Assembly: GCF_000227665.2 (NCBI RefSeq)
Contig: NZ_CP007030.1
Coordinates: 992,001-1,056,000 of the forward strand
Source of the DNA: Thiomicrospira aerophila AL3
GTDB taxonomy: Bacteria; Pseudomonadota; Gammaproteobacteria; Thiomicrospirales; Thiomicrospiraceae
Direction: 5' to 3'
Length of the DNA: 64,000 nt
Shown here: positions 56,101 to 63,627 of the stretch, piece after piece
How the letters are laid out: every line of letters begins with the position of its first letter
Numbering within the stretch: the stretch's first letter is position 1
Translations under genes and position numbers: made by a program
The notes under the pieces: model-generated
What the model was told of the DNA's origin: nothing
What the model saw: only the letters and a program-made list of their open reading frames with translations
Databases searched by the model: none

Positions 56101-56194
56101 AAAATAATGGATTATGACCTAAACGGCTAAAGTCGATTGTTTCAGTCTGGGCAAAGGGACCAAAGGCTTGAATTTTTAAGTAACGAGGTTTCAT
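53132..56194 (-). CDS. sbcC: Exonuclease SbcC
   Basis: SMC-like ATPase of the SbcCD (Mre11-Rad50) nuclease that cuts DNA hairpins and ends. 1020 residues: Walker A NGTTGSGKSTLLDA near 35, two long Gln-rich coiled coils, the zinc hook CPVCGS near 515, the signature LSGGESFLAALALALALSD and Walker B LFIDEGFGSLDPDSL. It overlaps sbcD by 4 bases. Five CAGGCCTG palindromes lie inside it, four of them within about 700 bases. An enzyme that cuts palindromic hairpins carrying a cluster of palindromes is notable but may be chance. Confidence 0.97.
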   Translation of the reverse strand: MKPRYLKIQAFGPFAQTETIDFSRLGHNPLFLINGTTGSGKSTLLDAMTFALYGDTTGKERDASDMRCQYAAADLPTEVEFSFELGNTHYRVMRKPVQRRPKSRGEGFTEQAAEGFLYATDASGQTRLLVDKKVKELTERVVALIGLDSEQFRQVMVLPQGLFRKLLLAESKDREPILSKLFQTHLYKQLEDSIKAQAAQVRQQKDAQRQQLMGILQTVDCRDKEELVQQSQQIEQAIVTFQPEYDQAAQALKHHEQALEAAQALGKRFAQRDELVAQYQQHLQGEPGIAQLRRQSRQAQAVEKAYPFYSALQQVKQALNDSQLKMSQDDQALAQAQADLVTANTALRQAETAYQARDGLTQQLHQLEQLRPKITQLDEATAQLTQLERQAQQERQARDQSKNQLEALLERQQMLEKRITQLNQSLPDQVALTQQHHNLQALMTQYQAWSKLTQKRQQRVADSTDKQQLLNDAKAALQQAQHRLNQLEYAWHLGQAAILAQTLQPQQACPVCGSVTHPQPAQWQQDITPVEQADLTQAKDQLSRALQACSAAEIALTDCQTAITALDEQLAELLALSPQLPSLDNAQLIAQQQQLTQALEDAETLQQHLHEFKQQLPTLVAQVQPAQRAVDSANQAWHQTQTELALAQQSLTSLQQQIPDDYRAPGLLTAQIAQLHQQREQLQQDLNNAQTQQAQQQKTVTMLTQRLASQHAHQQTLVTQHQQAQADWLAAVAASEFSDEAELLAARVAESTYQAWLAEIHRFEQAEAKYCGGIEQLNLELAGMSVPDLNQLTEQLAHQQQIFNQHKKQWDDLQLNQAKLHSAQQQLQRLEQKSQALEAEYQVIGTLSEVLSGDNQAKISLQRFVLGVLLDDVLATATLRLRAMTKGRYELLRKDARNKGTKASGLDLEVFDSYTGQSRPVATLSGGESFLAALALALALSDVVQAYAGGIKLDTLFIDEGFGSLDPDSLELAIDTLKSLQMSGRTIGIISHVQELKEQMALRIDVVASAQGSQIKLVGL

Positions 56195-57339
56195 AGCGAG
56201 TTATCTTGATTGGGTTGCAAGAGTTTAGTCAGCGTGGCATTAATAATGTCGGACTGCGCGTCCGTCAGCGGTTCGCCTTGAATTTGGGCGTAAAAGTCGC
56301 GAACGAGTTGCGCGGCATCAAGTTTGATATGGTTGGGGTTAGCCTGCGCTAATGGCTCGGTTTGCAACAAGCGTTTTTCCAGATGCAGCACATTGGGATA
56401 GACTTCGCGTAAGCGCCCCATCGGATCAAGCAAGGCTGTCGTATCGGTTAAGCGCACCATAATGTAATCGTCGCGTTGCGGATCCTGCTGACCTTGCGCC
56501 AATAAAACATTTAAGGTGCCTTCGAGCACGCGCATTTCACGCAAGGGCTGTAACGGCAAATGCGCCTGTGCCACCAGGCCTGCTGAATTAAAGGACAGCA
56601 AGGTAACGCCTTTTTTATGTAAATGCTCGGAAAAGCTGTATTTAAGCGGTGAACCCGCATAACGAATGTGAGACGCCCCCTTTGACTGCGGACTGTGTAA
56701 ATGCCCCAAAGCCACATAATCAAACGCGAGCATCGGCTCATAAGACACCCGATCCGATCCTCCGACCGATAGGGTTTTTTCCGACTCAGAGGTATCCGCG
56801 CCATCAACAAAACAATGCGACATGAGCAGCGCCGGAAAATGGGGGTCACGCGCGGCTTTCACCTGGTCTAGCAGCAGATTGTGGGCGGCATCATAATCCG
56901 TAACCGACTGATTAAACACATGCCGAACTCGCTCGGGGTCGGCAAAAGGAATGCCAAAGATTTGCAGCGCGGTGTCGGCCTTGCGCAGCCATACCGGCTC
57001 GGCTACATGTTGGATATCAGTGAGGATATGTAAGCCGGTTTTATGCAATTGTGTGGCGGCAAAGCCTAAGCGCTCGGCACTATCATGGTTACCGCTAATC
57101 ATAATCAGCGGAATCGCCAACTCGGCAAAACGGTTAATGGTTTGATTAAGCAAGCGCACCGCATCAGCGAGCGGCATCGAGCGGTCATAAATATCACCCG
57201 CCACCAGTACCGCATCGACCTGATGCGCAACGGCATAATCCATAATCTGGTTTAAAACATGCGCCTGATCAGCCAATAACGAATGATGATGAAGCACGCG
57301 GCCTAAATGCCAATCTGCAGTGTGAAGAAGTTTAATCAT
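56191..57339 (-). CDS. sbcD: Exonuclease SbcD
   Basis: Mre11-type nuclease subunit, 382 residues. The metallophosphoesterase motifs are DWHLGR, VAGDIYDRSMP, ISGNHDSAERLGF and LGHLHSPQ, all intact. It works with SbcC, whose start overlaps its stop. It follows the large unknown membrane-protein gene by 20 bases, so all three may be one transcript. Confidence 0.96.
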   Translation of the reverse strand: MIKLLHTADWHLGRVLHHHSLLADQAHVLNQIMDYAVAHQVDAVLVAGDIYDRSMPLADAVRLLNQTINRFAELAIPLIMISGNHDSAERLGFAATQLHKTGLHILTDIQHVAEPVWLRKADTALQIFGIPFADPERVRHVFNQSVTDYDAAHNLLLDQVKAARDPHFPALLMSHCFVDGADTSESEKTLSVGGSDRVSYEPMLAFDYVALGHLHSPQSKGASHIRYAGSPLKYSFSEHLHKKGVTLLSFNSAGLVAQAHLPLQPLREMRVLEGTLNVLLAQGQQDPQRDDYIMVRLTDTTALLDPMGRLREVYPNVLHLEKRLLQTEPLAQANPNHIKLDAAQLVRDFYAQIQGEPLTDAQSDIINATLTKLLQPNQDNSL

Positions 57340-57359
57340 GGTGATATTCTAAGCTATTG

Positions 57360-59237
57360 TTACCGCACCAACTCCAAAACCCGAAAGCTTTCCTGTTCAA
57401 TCTCGGTTACCAGGCCTGCTAATTGGCTGGCATAGCTGTCTTTTAGTTCTGTTGTGAGTAGGGTTTGTTGTGCTTGTAAGGTGGCATAAATAAAGTCACG
57501 CATGTCATCGCGGTTCATCAGCTCATCGACCCGCACCACCGCAAGATCCACCGCTAACCAGGATGCAATACCCACGCCAATTCCAACCGCACCTGCACAC
57601 AAACCTACGCCCGGCCCTGTTGCCGCACAAGGCCCCAAAGCAATGGCGGCAGCGCCAGCCCCTGCGCCAATACTCGCCGTGCGCCCCGCTGTTTTGGCAG
57701 CGGTTTTTGCGGCGACCCGTGCCGCCAATTGAGAGGCCATACGCGTGCCCACTTGGGCGGCAATCCGTGCAGATAATCGCGCGGTAATCATCGCCGCAAT
57801 GCCGCCGCCTCCGGCATAACCCGAGGTCAATTGATCAACATTTAGCTCGAATCCATCTAGGTTAAAACAGCGACTTTGGCGCGTGTTGGCCGACAACTCA
57901 ATCTCAGTGACTAGCTGAGTCGCGCGGGCTAAAAACAATTGATCGAGCTGACTTAATTCATCATTCACCACCCGTTCGATAGCCAGGCCTGCGGTGTCGT
58001 TAAACTTGCTAGCGATAAAATCTTCTAAGCCCGCTTGATCAACCAACTCCGCACCTTTGAAAAATAACTGCACATAGGAACCGGCAATACTAAAATTCCA
58101 ATCCAAAAACTGCTCAACCCCTGCCTTAATCTCAGGATGATCAAACAAGGTCGTCACAATGCGGTCGATTTCTGCATCTAATTCAGCCTGAATCATTTGC
58201 TGTTGTTCAGTCAGTTGCACATTTATGTCAGCTTGAATGTTATCGCGTTGGACAGTTTGGCGCGCGTCTGAGCAAGCGGGTTCTAAAGCAGGGATAACTT
58301 TTTGCAGTGGTGACATAATGGTTTGTATCACACCACCCGCATTAAACTGATTTAACATAAAATAAACTGCAAACAAGCTTGCTAAGGTTAAACTAAAGCC
58401 TAAAGCAAAGCCTTTTGCTGTTGCACTTTTAACAGTTTGATCACTTTGTACTTGGGCAATATAGGTCACCAACCCCAGCAACACGGACCAAACCAAGGCA
58501 AATTTAAGCCCATTCCACACCAACAAGGCTAACCAAAACAGGCCTTGCACACCAAATGAAATAGCCTGTGCATCATCCGCTGCGGCTAAACTGGCGCGTT
58601 GCACTATGCCATAGAGATATTGACTGGTTGCGCTATCGAACGCTAACAACCAAGCCAAACTTGTAATCTCAGTATTGATGCCAACTTGGGCTTGTGCAAA
58701 CAAACTTGACCAACTTTGTGTGGTATAGTTAGGTATCTCAGCAAAACAAACAAAAACAACGACATAGAGCAACAACATCACAAGCAAGTTCAACCAAAAA
58801 GTCGGCCAAAGTAGCACAAAATTAAAGCCCGTTTTAAGATGCACACGACTCTTATTATTTAACCAGGCATAAATAGCCATAAAGCTAAACACACTGCTAA
58901 TGAGCACACCCCAGTCTATGAATACCAAATTACCGACGCGGCCCAAGCCTGTGACCACCCAAAGCCCACCGAATGCGCCTGTCACACTGAGAATTAAGGC
59001 TACCGCTTTGAGCAATAGACTATTAACAAAAACCTGCCAACCACTCGTGGCATGAACGGTAAGAGTTAAAATAGCCTGACGCCGCAAGCGTAGCCAAGAA
59101 TAGTTGAATGAGTAGGCTAACCAAGCCAGTAACGCGAGGCTGAATAGTAACGAGGGATAGGTGGCGGAATCTAGCGGGAACAACGCCATTAACATCAGTA
59201 ACAGCAAGAGTGCTAACAACAGATAGGCTTTATTCAT
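57360..59237 (-). CDS. Large membrane protein of unknown function
   Basis: 625 residues, no family recognised. The first half has about eight hydrophobic segments (near 4-22, 28-45, 72-97, 105-125, 145-168, 230-258, 270-300). Residues 305-480 are helical and charged. Residues 495-580 are a low-complexity Ala/Gly region of short amphipathic and hydrophobic stretches (AARVAAKTAAKTAGRTASIG, then GAGAAAIALGPCAATGPGVG), followed by a charged helical tail. Such Ala/Gly segments can insert in membranes. It is upstream of and probably co-transcribed with sbcDC. Confidence 0.7.
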   Translation of the reverse strand: MNKAYLLLALLLLLMLMALFPLDSATYPSLLFSLALLAWLAYSFNYSWLRLRRQAILTLTVHATSGWQVFVNSLLLKAVALILSVTGAFGGLWVVTGLGRVGNLVFIDWGVLISSVFSFMAIYAWLNNKSRVHLKTGFNFVLLWPTFWLNLLVMLLLYVVVFVCFAEIPNYTTQSWSSLFAQAQVGINTEITSLAWLLAFDSATSQYLYGIVQRASLAAADDAQAISFGVQGLFWLALLVWNGLKFALVWSVLLGLVTYIAQVQSDQTVKSATAKGFALGFSLTLASLFAVYFMLNQFNAGGVIQTIMSPLQKVIPALEPACSDARQTVQRDNIQADINVQLTEQQQMIQAELDAEIDRIVTTLFDHPEIKAGVEQFLDWNFSIAGSYVQLFFKGAELVDQAGLEDFIASKFNDTAGLAIERVVNDELSQLDQLFLARATQLVTEIELSANTRQSRCFNLDGFELNVDQLTSGYAGGGGIAAMITARLSARIAAQVGTRMASQLAARVAAKTAAKTAGRTASIGAGAGAAAIALGPCAATGPGVGLCAGAVGIGVGIASWLAVDLAVVRVDELMNRDDMRDFIYATLQAQQTLLTTELKDSYASQLAGLVTEIEQESFRVLELVR

Positions 59238-59397
59238 TAATAGTAAATTCCCTTATTCTGTTATTTATAGCACAAACAGCGGTGAGTTTTTAGGCTTTTA
59301 AGAATAAGAGAATGAGCAGGCCTGCTGGCCGTTTGTTGTGTGTCTGTTGTGTTAAAGCAGCAGACCGAAAACAGTGATCATGTATGTTGTAACTCGA

Positions 59398-59796
59398 CTA
59401 GTGCATTTCATCCGCTTTGCGCTGCACACGAGCCAAAAAATGCGGATCATTTTCCATCAGGTTCAACATTTCTGAATACACAGGCAGTGTTAAACCCTGG
59501 GCCTTGATAATATCGGTCGCTTCTTCATTAAAAGCGTCATGCACCTCCGCTAACAACTGCTCGGTAATCTCCTCAACCGGCTTTTCCGCAAGAGTTTGTT
59601 GATAGTGATTATGCAGGTCTTCAATCTTAAACAAGCTTGTTAAAAATTGCTCCAGTTGCAGATCCGTTGGCGCGGCTGTAGGGGTTTGGCTTGGAATTTG
59701 TTCGGGCACATCAGTTAAAGCAGCATTAGCCAAGGACTTGATCGGAAAAACGGTAATTAAACTTAAAGCGATAACGGTAAACAATCGATGAATCAT
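59398..59796 (-). CDS. Secreted DUF4168-like protein
   Basis: 132 residues with an N-terminal signal peptide (about 1-24, FTVIALSLITVFPIKSLANA). A mature domain of alternating helices ends ATDIIKAQGLTLPVYSEMLN and DPHFLARVQRKADEM, which resembles DUF4168. The family is periplasmic and of unknown function. It stands alone between the large membrane protein and the lipoprotein gene. Confidence 0.6.
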   Translation of the reverse strand: MIHRLFTVIALSLITVFPIKSLANAALTDVPEQIPSQTPTAAPTDLQLEQFLTSLFKIEDLHNHYQQTLAEKPVEEITEQLLAEVHDAFNEEATDIIKAQGLTLPVYSEMLNLMENDPHFLARVQRKADEMH

Positions 59797-59901
59797 AGGT
59801 CTCCTTAATTATTAATCGTTGCATGTACATGACAACATATCTTAAAAAGACCTGCAAATCAGATCGGTACATTACAAAAAAACTGCACAATTAAGCTGAT
59901 A

Positions 59902-60504
59902 TTAGCGGCGCTTGGGCACAAACTGGCAGCGTGCTGAACCTTTTAACCAGTTAGGTTGGTTAAACGCCTGTTCAAAGCCGCGATGATAATCACTAAAATT
60001 GCCTAACACACGAACACAGTCTAAACCATGCGCTGATGAGCATAGACTTAGGGTCTGACCGTCAAACTGTGCTTGCGCTCGATGGCTGCGACTGCGCCGA
60101 TCATCCCGAAACTCATCTAAATTAATGTCTGCGCGCTCGCCAATCAATAAGTCCAGAGCAAAAGGATGAATGCGTTGCCAGTTATCACCGTTACGCAGTT
60201 GCACATCGCTGATCACGCATTGCAAATGATCACCATAACGGGCTTCTTGACGACGTACCTCCCAGGCAATACGTTCTTTTTCAATTTCCTGCTCGCGCGC
60301 TCTCGCTTCGGCGGTTCGCTGCTCGGCACGAGCCTGATCCAACAAGGCTTGCTGCTCTCGCGCTTGTAATTGCTGAGCGGGAGTTAATGCCTCCCACTCA
60401 GCTTTATTCATGTTCAATGGATAGGTGGCACAACCGACTAAAAAAACCAACAACATGCTGGCAAGTAACGGCTTAAACATAGTGTTCTTTTTTATAGTGT
60501 TCAT
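59902..60504 (-). CDS. Outer- or inner-membrane lipoprotein of unknown function
   Basis: About 200 residues. A lipoprotein signal is visible: LLASMLLVFLVGCATYP with the lipidated Cys in L-V-G-C. A highly charged helix follows (about 45-85, rich in Ala, Arg, Glu and Gln), then a C-terminal domain with four Cys that may form disulfides. The +2 residue is Ala, which suggests outer-membrane sorting. I chose the ATG at 60504 because it follows the YchJ-like stop directly (TAAAATG); an ATG at 60480 is also possible. Confidence 0.6.
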   Translation of the reverse strand: MNTIKKNTMFKPLLASMLLVFLVGCATYPLNMNKAEWEALTPAQQLQAREQQALLDQARAEQRTAEARAREQEIEKERIAWEVRRQEARYGDHLQCVISDVQLRNGDNWQRIHPFALDLLIGERADINLDEFRDDRRSRSHRAQAQFDGQTLSLCSSAHGLDCVRVLGNFSDYHRGFEQAFNQPNWLKGSARCQFVPKRR

Positions 60505-60505
60505 T

Positions 60506-60889
60506 TTATGCCCCACAACATTTTTTAAATTTCTTACCCGATTGACAGATACAAGGATCATTACGCCCTATAGTCAACTTGATCCTTTCAACTTCACCTT
60601 TATCATACAACCACTGCCCTTGTGCATTTTGCACGAAGTCACTGCGCTCATGCAAACAATAAGGCACGCCCTGTTCAAGGTGATAGGCGTTAAATTCAAC
60701 CTGCTGACCCTGGGCACTGATAATCTCCAGCCGACACCAGGTCAGACTAGCCAACCAAACTTTTGTGTCTGCATCCATAGGCTCGGGGTTGGTTTCAGTC
60801 ATTACTAAATAATCAAAGTCCTTACGCTCAAACGCCGCATAACGCGAACGCATTAATTCTTCAGGCGTAGTGGCCGTGTTAGGGTTCAT
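60506..60889 (-). CDS. YchJ-family protein with SEC-C motif
   Basis: 127 residues. An NTF2-like domain (ELMRSRYAAFERKDFDYLVMT) is followed by a C-terminal SEC-C zinc motif GRNDPCICQSGKKFKKCCG. YchJ proteins have unknown function; the SEC-C motif (as at the SecA C-terminus) binds zinc and can contact ribosomes or SecB. The N-terminal SEC-C found in many YchJ proteins is absent. Start at 60889 with AGGA 6 bases upstream; the in-frame ATG further up overlaps the toxin gene. Confidence 0.8.
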   Translation of the reverse strand: MNPNTATTPEELMRSRYAAFERKDFDYLVMTETNPEPMDADTKVWLASLTWCRLEIISAQGQQVEFNAYHLEQGVPYCLHERSDFVQNAQGQWLYDKGEVERIKLTIGRNDPCICQSGKKFKKCCGA

Positions 60890-60902
60890 AGTGTTCCTAT
60901 TT

Positions 60903-61244
60903 TTAGTCCAAAATCGCATGAAGCCTAGCTAGGCATTCGTCAATAATGACTTGATTAGCGGTTTCAATATATTTCGCTTGGCGCGTGCTTAGATCGAGGC
61001 TTTTTATCCCATTCACCAGCACAACCCCTTGCGTCTGCATACCGGATAGCGGCACGGCAAACCCTTGGTGGCGAGCAAAGTTTCCAACTTGGGTAGTCGG
61101 GGCAACCATAGCGAGGCCGAGTGCATTAAAGGCTTTGGGTGAAAGGACAATACAGGGGAAGAAGTCACCTTGGGTTTCGTTTCCTACCATCGGGTTGAGG
61201 CAAACACGGACAATGTCACCGCGATCATAAATACGCTTTACCAA
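60903..61244 (-). CDS. MazF/ChpB-like toxin, probably inactive
   Basis: 113 residues aligned along the whole ChpB/MazF family: DRGDIVRVCLNPMVGNETQG, LSPKAFNALGLAMVAPTTQVGNFAR and GVVLVNGIKSLDLSTRQAKYI. The family's catalytic Arg before Pro in the GxExxGxxRP loop is replaced here: the loop ends GDFFP. This predicts loss of RNA cleavage. The start codon is TTG overlapping the stop of a broken antitoxin, and the next gene is YchJ-like. Confidence 0.75.
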   Translation of the reverse strand: MVKRIYDRGDIVRVCLNPMVGNETQGDFFPCIVLSPKAFNALGLAMVAPTTQVGNFARHQGFAVPLSGMQTQGVVLVNGIKSLDLSTRQAKYIETANQVIIDECLARLHAILD

Positions 61245-61381
61245 ACCTCATTGCCCACTTCTTCATTGGCTTCCCAGACTTTTAACGTGTCATCTTGTGG
61301 GGCTTTGAGATCACATTGCACTATCAATTCACTCAACTGTTATTTTGGCTTGGCGGCGACTTTTCTAACCGACGTTTGCAT
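61238..61381 (-). pseudogene. Broken MazE/ChpS-like antitoxin
   Basis: From the ATG at 61381 the frame starts MQTSVRKV, the first strand of an AbrB-type antitoxin, but jumps directly to AAKPK followed by an in-frame TAA. After it come QLSELIVQCDLKAPQDD and EVGNEVW, the typical toxin-binding tail ending at the toxin start. About 35 central codons (the DNA-binding core) are missing and one codon is now a stop. The tail might still be made by reinitiation. The 230 bases up to the tRNA genes show nothing recognisable. Confidence 0.65.
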
Positions 61382-61613
61382 AATAAACCACTTGCAAATG
61401 TAATACATTGCATATGCTAGCAAACCCCTACCAGGGTAACAATATGTATTACAATAAAGTGAGTGGCGTAGTGGCTTTATTTGAGGCAAGGAGCTTTGAT
61501 ATAGGGGGAGGGATTGCAACTGAAGTGCATACCAAAAAACTTAAACGAATATGGAGATAAAGAAGAACAAATAAATATATCAGAAAAAAAATAAGAAAAT
61601 CATAAATATAAGA

Positions 61614-61700
61614 TGGTGCCCAGGGCCGGAGTCGAACCGGCACGCCCTTTCGGGCGAGGGATTTTAAGTCCCTTGCGTCTACCAATTTCGCCACCTGGGC
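61614..61700 (-). tRNA. tRNA-Leu (anticodon TAA)
   Basis: A complete cloverleaf on the minus strand, 87 bases with encoded CCA. Acceptor stem GCCCAGG/CCTGGGC, anticodon loop CTTAAAA between AGGGA and TCCCT, a long variable arm (CGCCCGAAAGGGCG) as in class II leucine tRNAs, and the T-loop GGTTCGACTCC. Third of a Gly-Cys-Leu cluster downstream of pgsA, the same as E. coli glyW-cysT-leuZ. Confidence 0.97.
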
Positions 61701-61743
61701 AGATGACTTGCTTTGCAGCATGTTTTTGAAGCTGTTGTGGCTA

Positions 61744-61817
61744 TGGAGGCTGAGCCCGGAATCGAACCGAGATCCACGGATTTGCAATCCGCTGTATAGC
61801 CATTCTACCACTCAGCC
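61744..61817 (-). tRNA. tRNA-Cys (anticodon GCA)
   Basis: 74 bases on the minus strand with encoded CCA. Acceptor GGCTGAG/CTCAGCC, anticodon loop TTGCAAA, T-arm GGTTCGATTCC. U discriminator base as required for cysteine identity. Middle tRNA of the cluster. Confidence 0.97.
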
Positions 61818-61822
61818 ATATT

Positions 61823-61898
<76 letters not shown>

Positions 61899-62034
61899 GC
61901 TATGGGTGCGTATTATAGGGGCTGGCCATTAAAGGTCAAGCGTTATTTTGCAGCTTTATGACAAAATTTTGTCTTCTGATAGTTCAAGATCGATCGACGA
62001 TTTACAAGCTATTGTTTTATCGTCAATTTGCCTG

Positions 62035-62589
62035 TTAACGTAGCTTAGGCCAGGCCGCAATGCTGTATTGTACAAACGACCACAAGGTCAATAATGCGGC
62101 CAACATTAACAATCCAAAACCCATTGTTGGCCAAGGCACCCCGAATAGATTACCACCATAAATCAGCATAGCTAGGGCAACCAGTTGAAAGGTTGTTTTG
62201 TATTTGCCGATTTTTGATACCGCCACGACATCACTGAGTTTTTGCTGCGCCATCCACTCACGTAAGGCCGATACCGCTACTTCTCGCATAATAATCACAA
62301 TAGCAGCAAGGGTAATCAGTAAGTCTTGGTACTCTACCGCCACCATAACCAGGGCGACAGCGACTATCAGTTTATCGGCAACCGGGTCTAAAAACGCACC
62401 AAATTTTGACGTGGCATCCAAGCGACGCGCCAAATAGCCGTCTAACCAGTCAGTCAACGCTGCGATGACAAACACCAACATCGCGACAAATCGGGCAGTT
62501 TCAAATGGTAAATAATAAATTAATATAAATAGCGGAATGAGCGCAACCCGTAGCCAGGTAATGCTCATTGGAAGGTCTTGCAGTTTCAT
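62035..62589 (-). CDS. pgsA: CDP-diacylglycerol-glycerol-3-phosphate 3-phosphatidyltransferase
   Basis: Makes phosphatidylglycerophosphate for anionic membrane lipids. About 184 residues with four to five membrane segments and the CDP-alcohol phosphatidyltransferase motif DWLDGYLARRLDATSKFGAFLDPVADK (split here over its D-x2-DG-x2-AR-x8-G-x3-D-x3-D pattern). I chose the ATG at 62589 (MKLQDLPMSITWLRV), matching the family start. It leads into the Gly-Cys-Leu tRNA cluster as in E. coli. Confidence 0.95.
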   Translation of the reverse strand: MKLQDLPMSITWLRVALIPLFILIYYLPFETARFVAMLVFVIAALTDWLDGYLARRLDATSKFGAFLDPVADKLIVAVALVMVAVEYQDLLITLAAIVIIMREVAVSALREWMAQQKLSDVVAVSKIGKYKTTFQLVALAMLIYGGNLFGVPWPTMGFGLLMLAALLTLWSFVQYSIAAWPKLR

Positions 62590-62697
62590 ACCCATCTCTA
62601 TGTTCAATGCTAATGCGCAAAATTTTAGCACCATCGCGCGCTAGGCGCACTGAAGAATCCCTTAAAGTGGCGTATATATTAAATATGAATAGCCTGC

Positions 62698-63627
62698 TTA
62701 AATCAGTCGCGCCCTAGTTCCAACGCTGATTTGTTGTGGATGTTGTTGCACTGCATTTAATAAATCTTGGCCTAATAATAGATTTTGGCCAAAATAAATT
62801 TGCTGATTAGTCGCATCGCGACGATAGGTTTTGAGCGTACGAGTCGGCTCGTCTTCAAACTGCCCGGTTGCAAGGTTAATGGACGGAATGACACAACGTG
62901 CACAGGGTTTCACGAGGTCGAATGACTGCTCGCCCTGCTCACCCATCACGACCAATTGTTTGGCTTGGTCTTCTGCATAGGCATCACAGCCCGATAGCAC
63001 TAAATTGGGTCGAAAAGCCGCCATAGCGATGGGGGCAACAGGCTGAGTTTTGCTAGCTAATTTGTGATTTAAATCATCTAAGCTCGCTTGAGAAATTAGT
63101 AACAAAGGAAAGCCATCGCTAAAGGCAACTTGCTGAGGGGCACCTGATGGCGTCAAGTCTGCATAATCAGGATCAATCGGTCGCAACATGGTTGAGGGCT
63201 GCTGAACTAACCAGATCGGCTGATTTAGGTAATCACTAAACCATTGATGGCAGGTGTTATCTGCTAACCAGGCCTGGCAACGGTCTTGCCAAATGCCAAC
63301 CTCACGATAGCGCAGCCCCTTCGCTTGCTCATCCAATGGCGTAATAGTTAATTCACTCATGCCCGGTGCATTAACGCGCAGCGGCAGCAGGCCTGGTATC
63401 AAATCCTCTGGCAAGGCTTGATGCGATGCTTGTTCAAACTCAAGTTCCCTAACCTGCACTAAAGCGAGTTTAGGTGCCTGGCGCTGGGTCACCATGCGCC
63501 CATTGGCATTAATCAGCATCCAACGACGATCGCCCACCAAACCTCGACTATCTAACCAGGCCTGCTGCACCTTAAATCCGCCACAGGATTTAAGGGGGTA
63601 ACGCCAAATTTCACTTAGCTTAAACAT
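62698..63627 (-). CDS. MOSC-domain protein (YcbX/mARC-like)
   Basis: 309 residues: N-terminal MOSC_N beta barrel (SEIWRYPLKSCGGF, GDRRWMLINANGRMVTQR) and a C-terminal MOSC domain with the Mo-ligand Cys in VKPCARCVIPSINLATGQ. YcbX enzymes are molybdenum-cofactor N-hydroxylated-base reductases. The C-terminal ferredoxin domain of E. coli YcbX (369 residues) is missing, so a separate electron donor is needed. It would draw on the cofactor made by moeA/mobA. Start overlaps the DUF1415 stop by 13 bases. Three CAGGCCTG palindromes lie inside. Confidence 0.85.
   Translation of the reverse strand: MFKLSEIWRYPLKSCGGFKVQQAWLDSRGLVGDRRWMLINANGRMVTQRQAPKLALVQVRELEFEQASHQALPEDLIPGLLPLRVNAPGMSELTITPLDEQAKGLRYREVGIWQDRCQAWLADNTCHQWFSDYLNQPIWLVQQPSTMLRPIDPDYADLTPSGAPQQVAFSDGFPLLLISQASLDDLNHKLASKTQPVAPIAMAAFRPNLVLSGCDAYAEDQAKQLVVMGEQGEQSFDLVKPCARCVIPSINLATGQFEDEPTRTLKTYRRDATNQQIYFGQNLLLGQDLLNAVQQHPQQISVGTRARLI

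Noticed and set aside
61449-61811. A 120-codon open frame on the minus strand
   Set aside because: It runs through the tRNA-Leu and tRNA-Cys genes; the peptide is an artefact of tRNA sequence.
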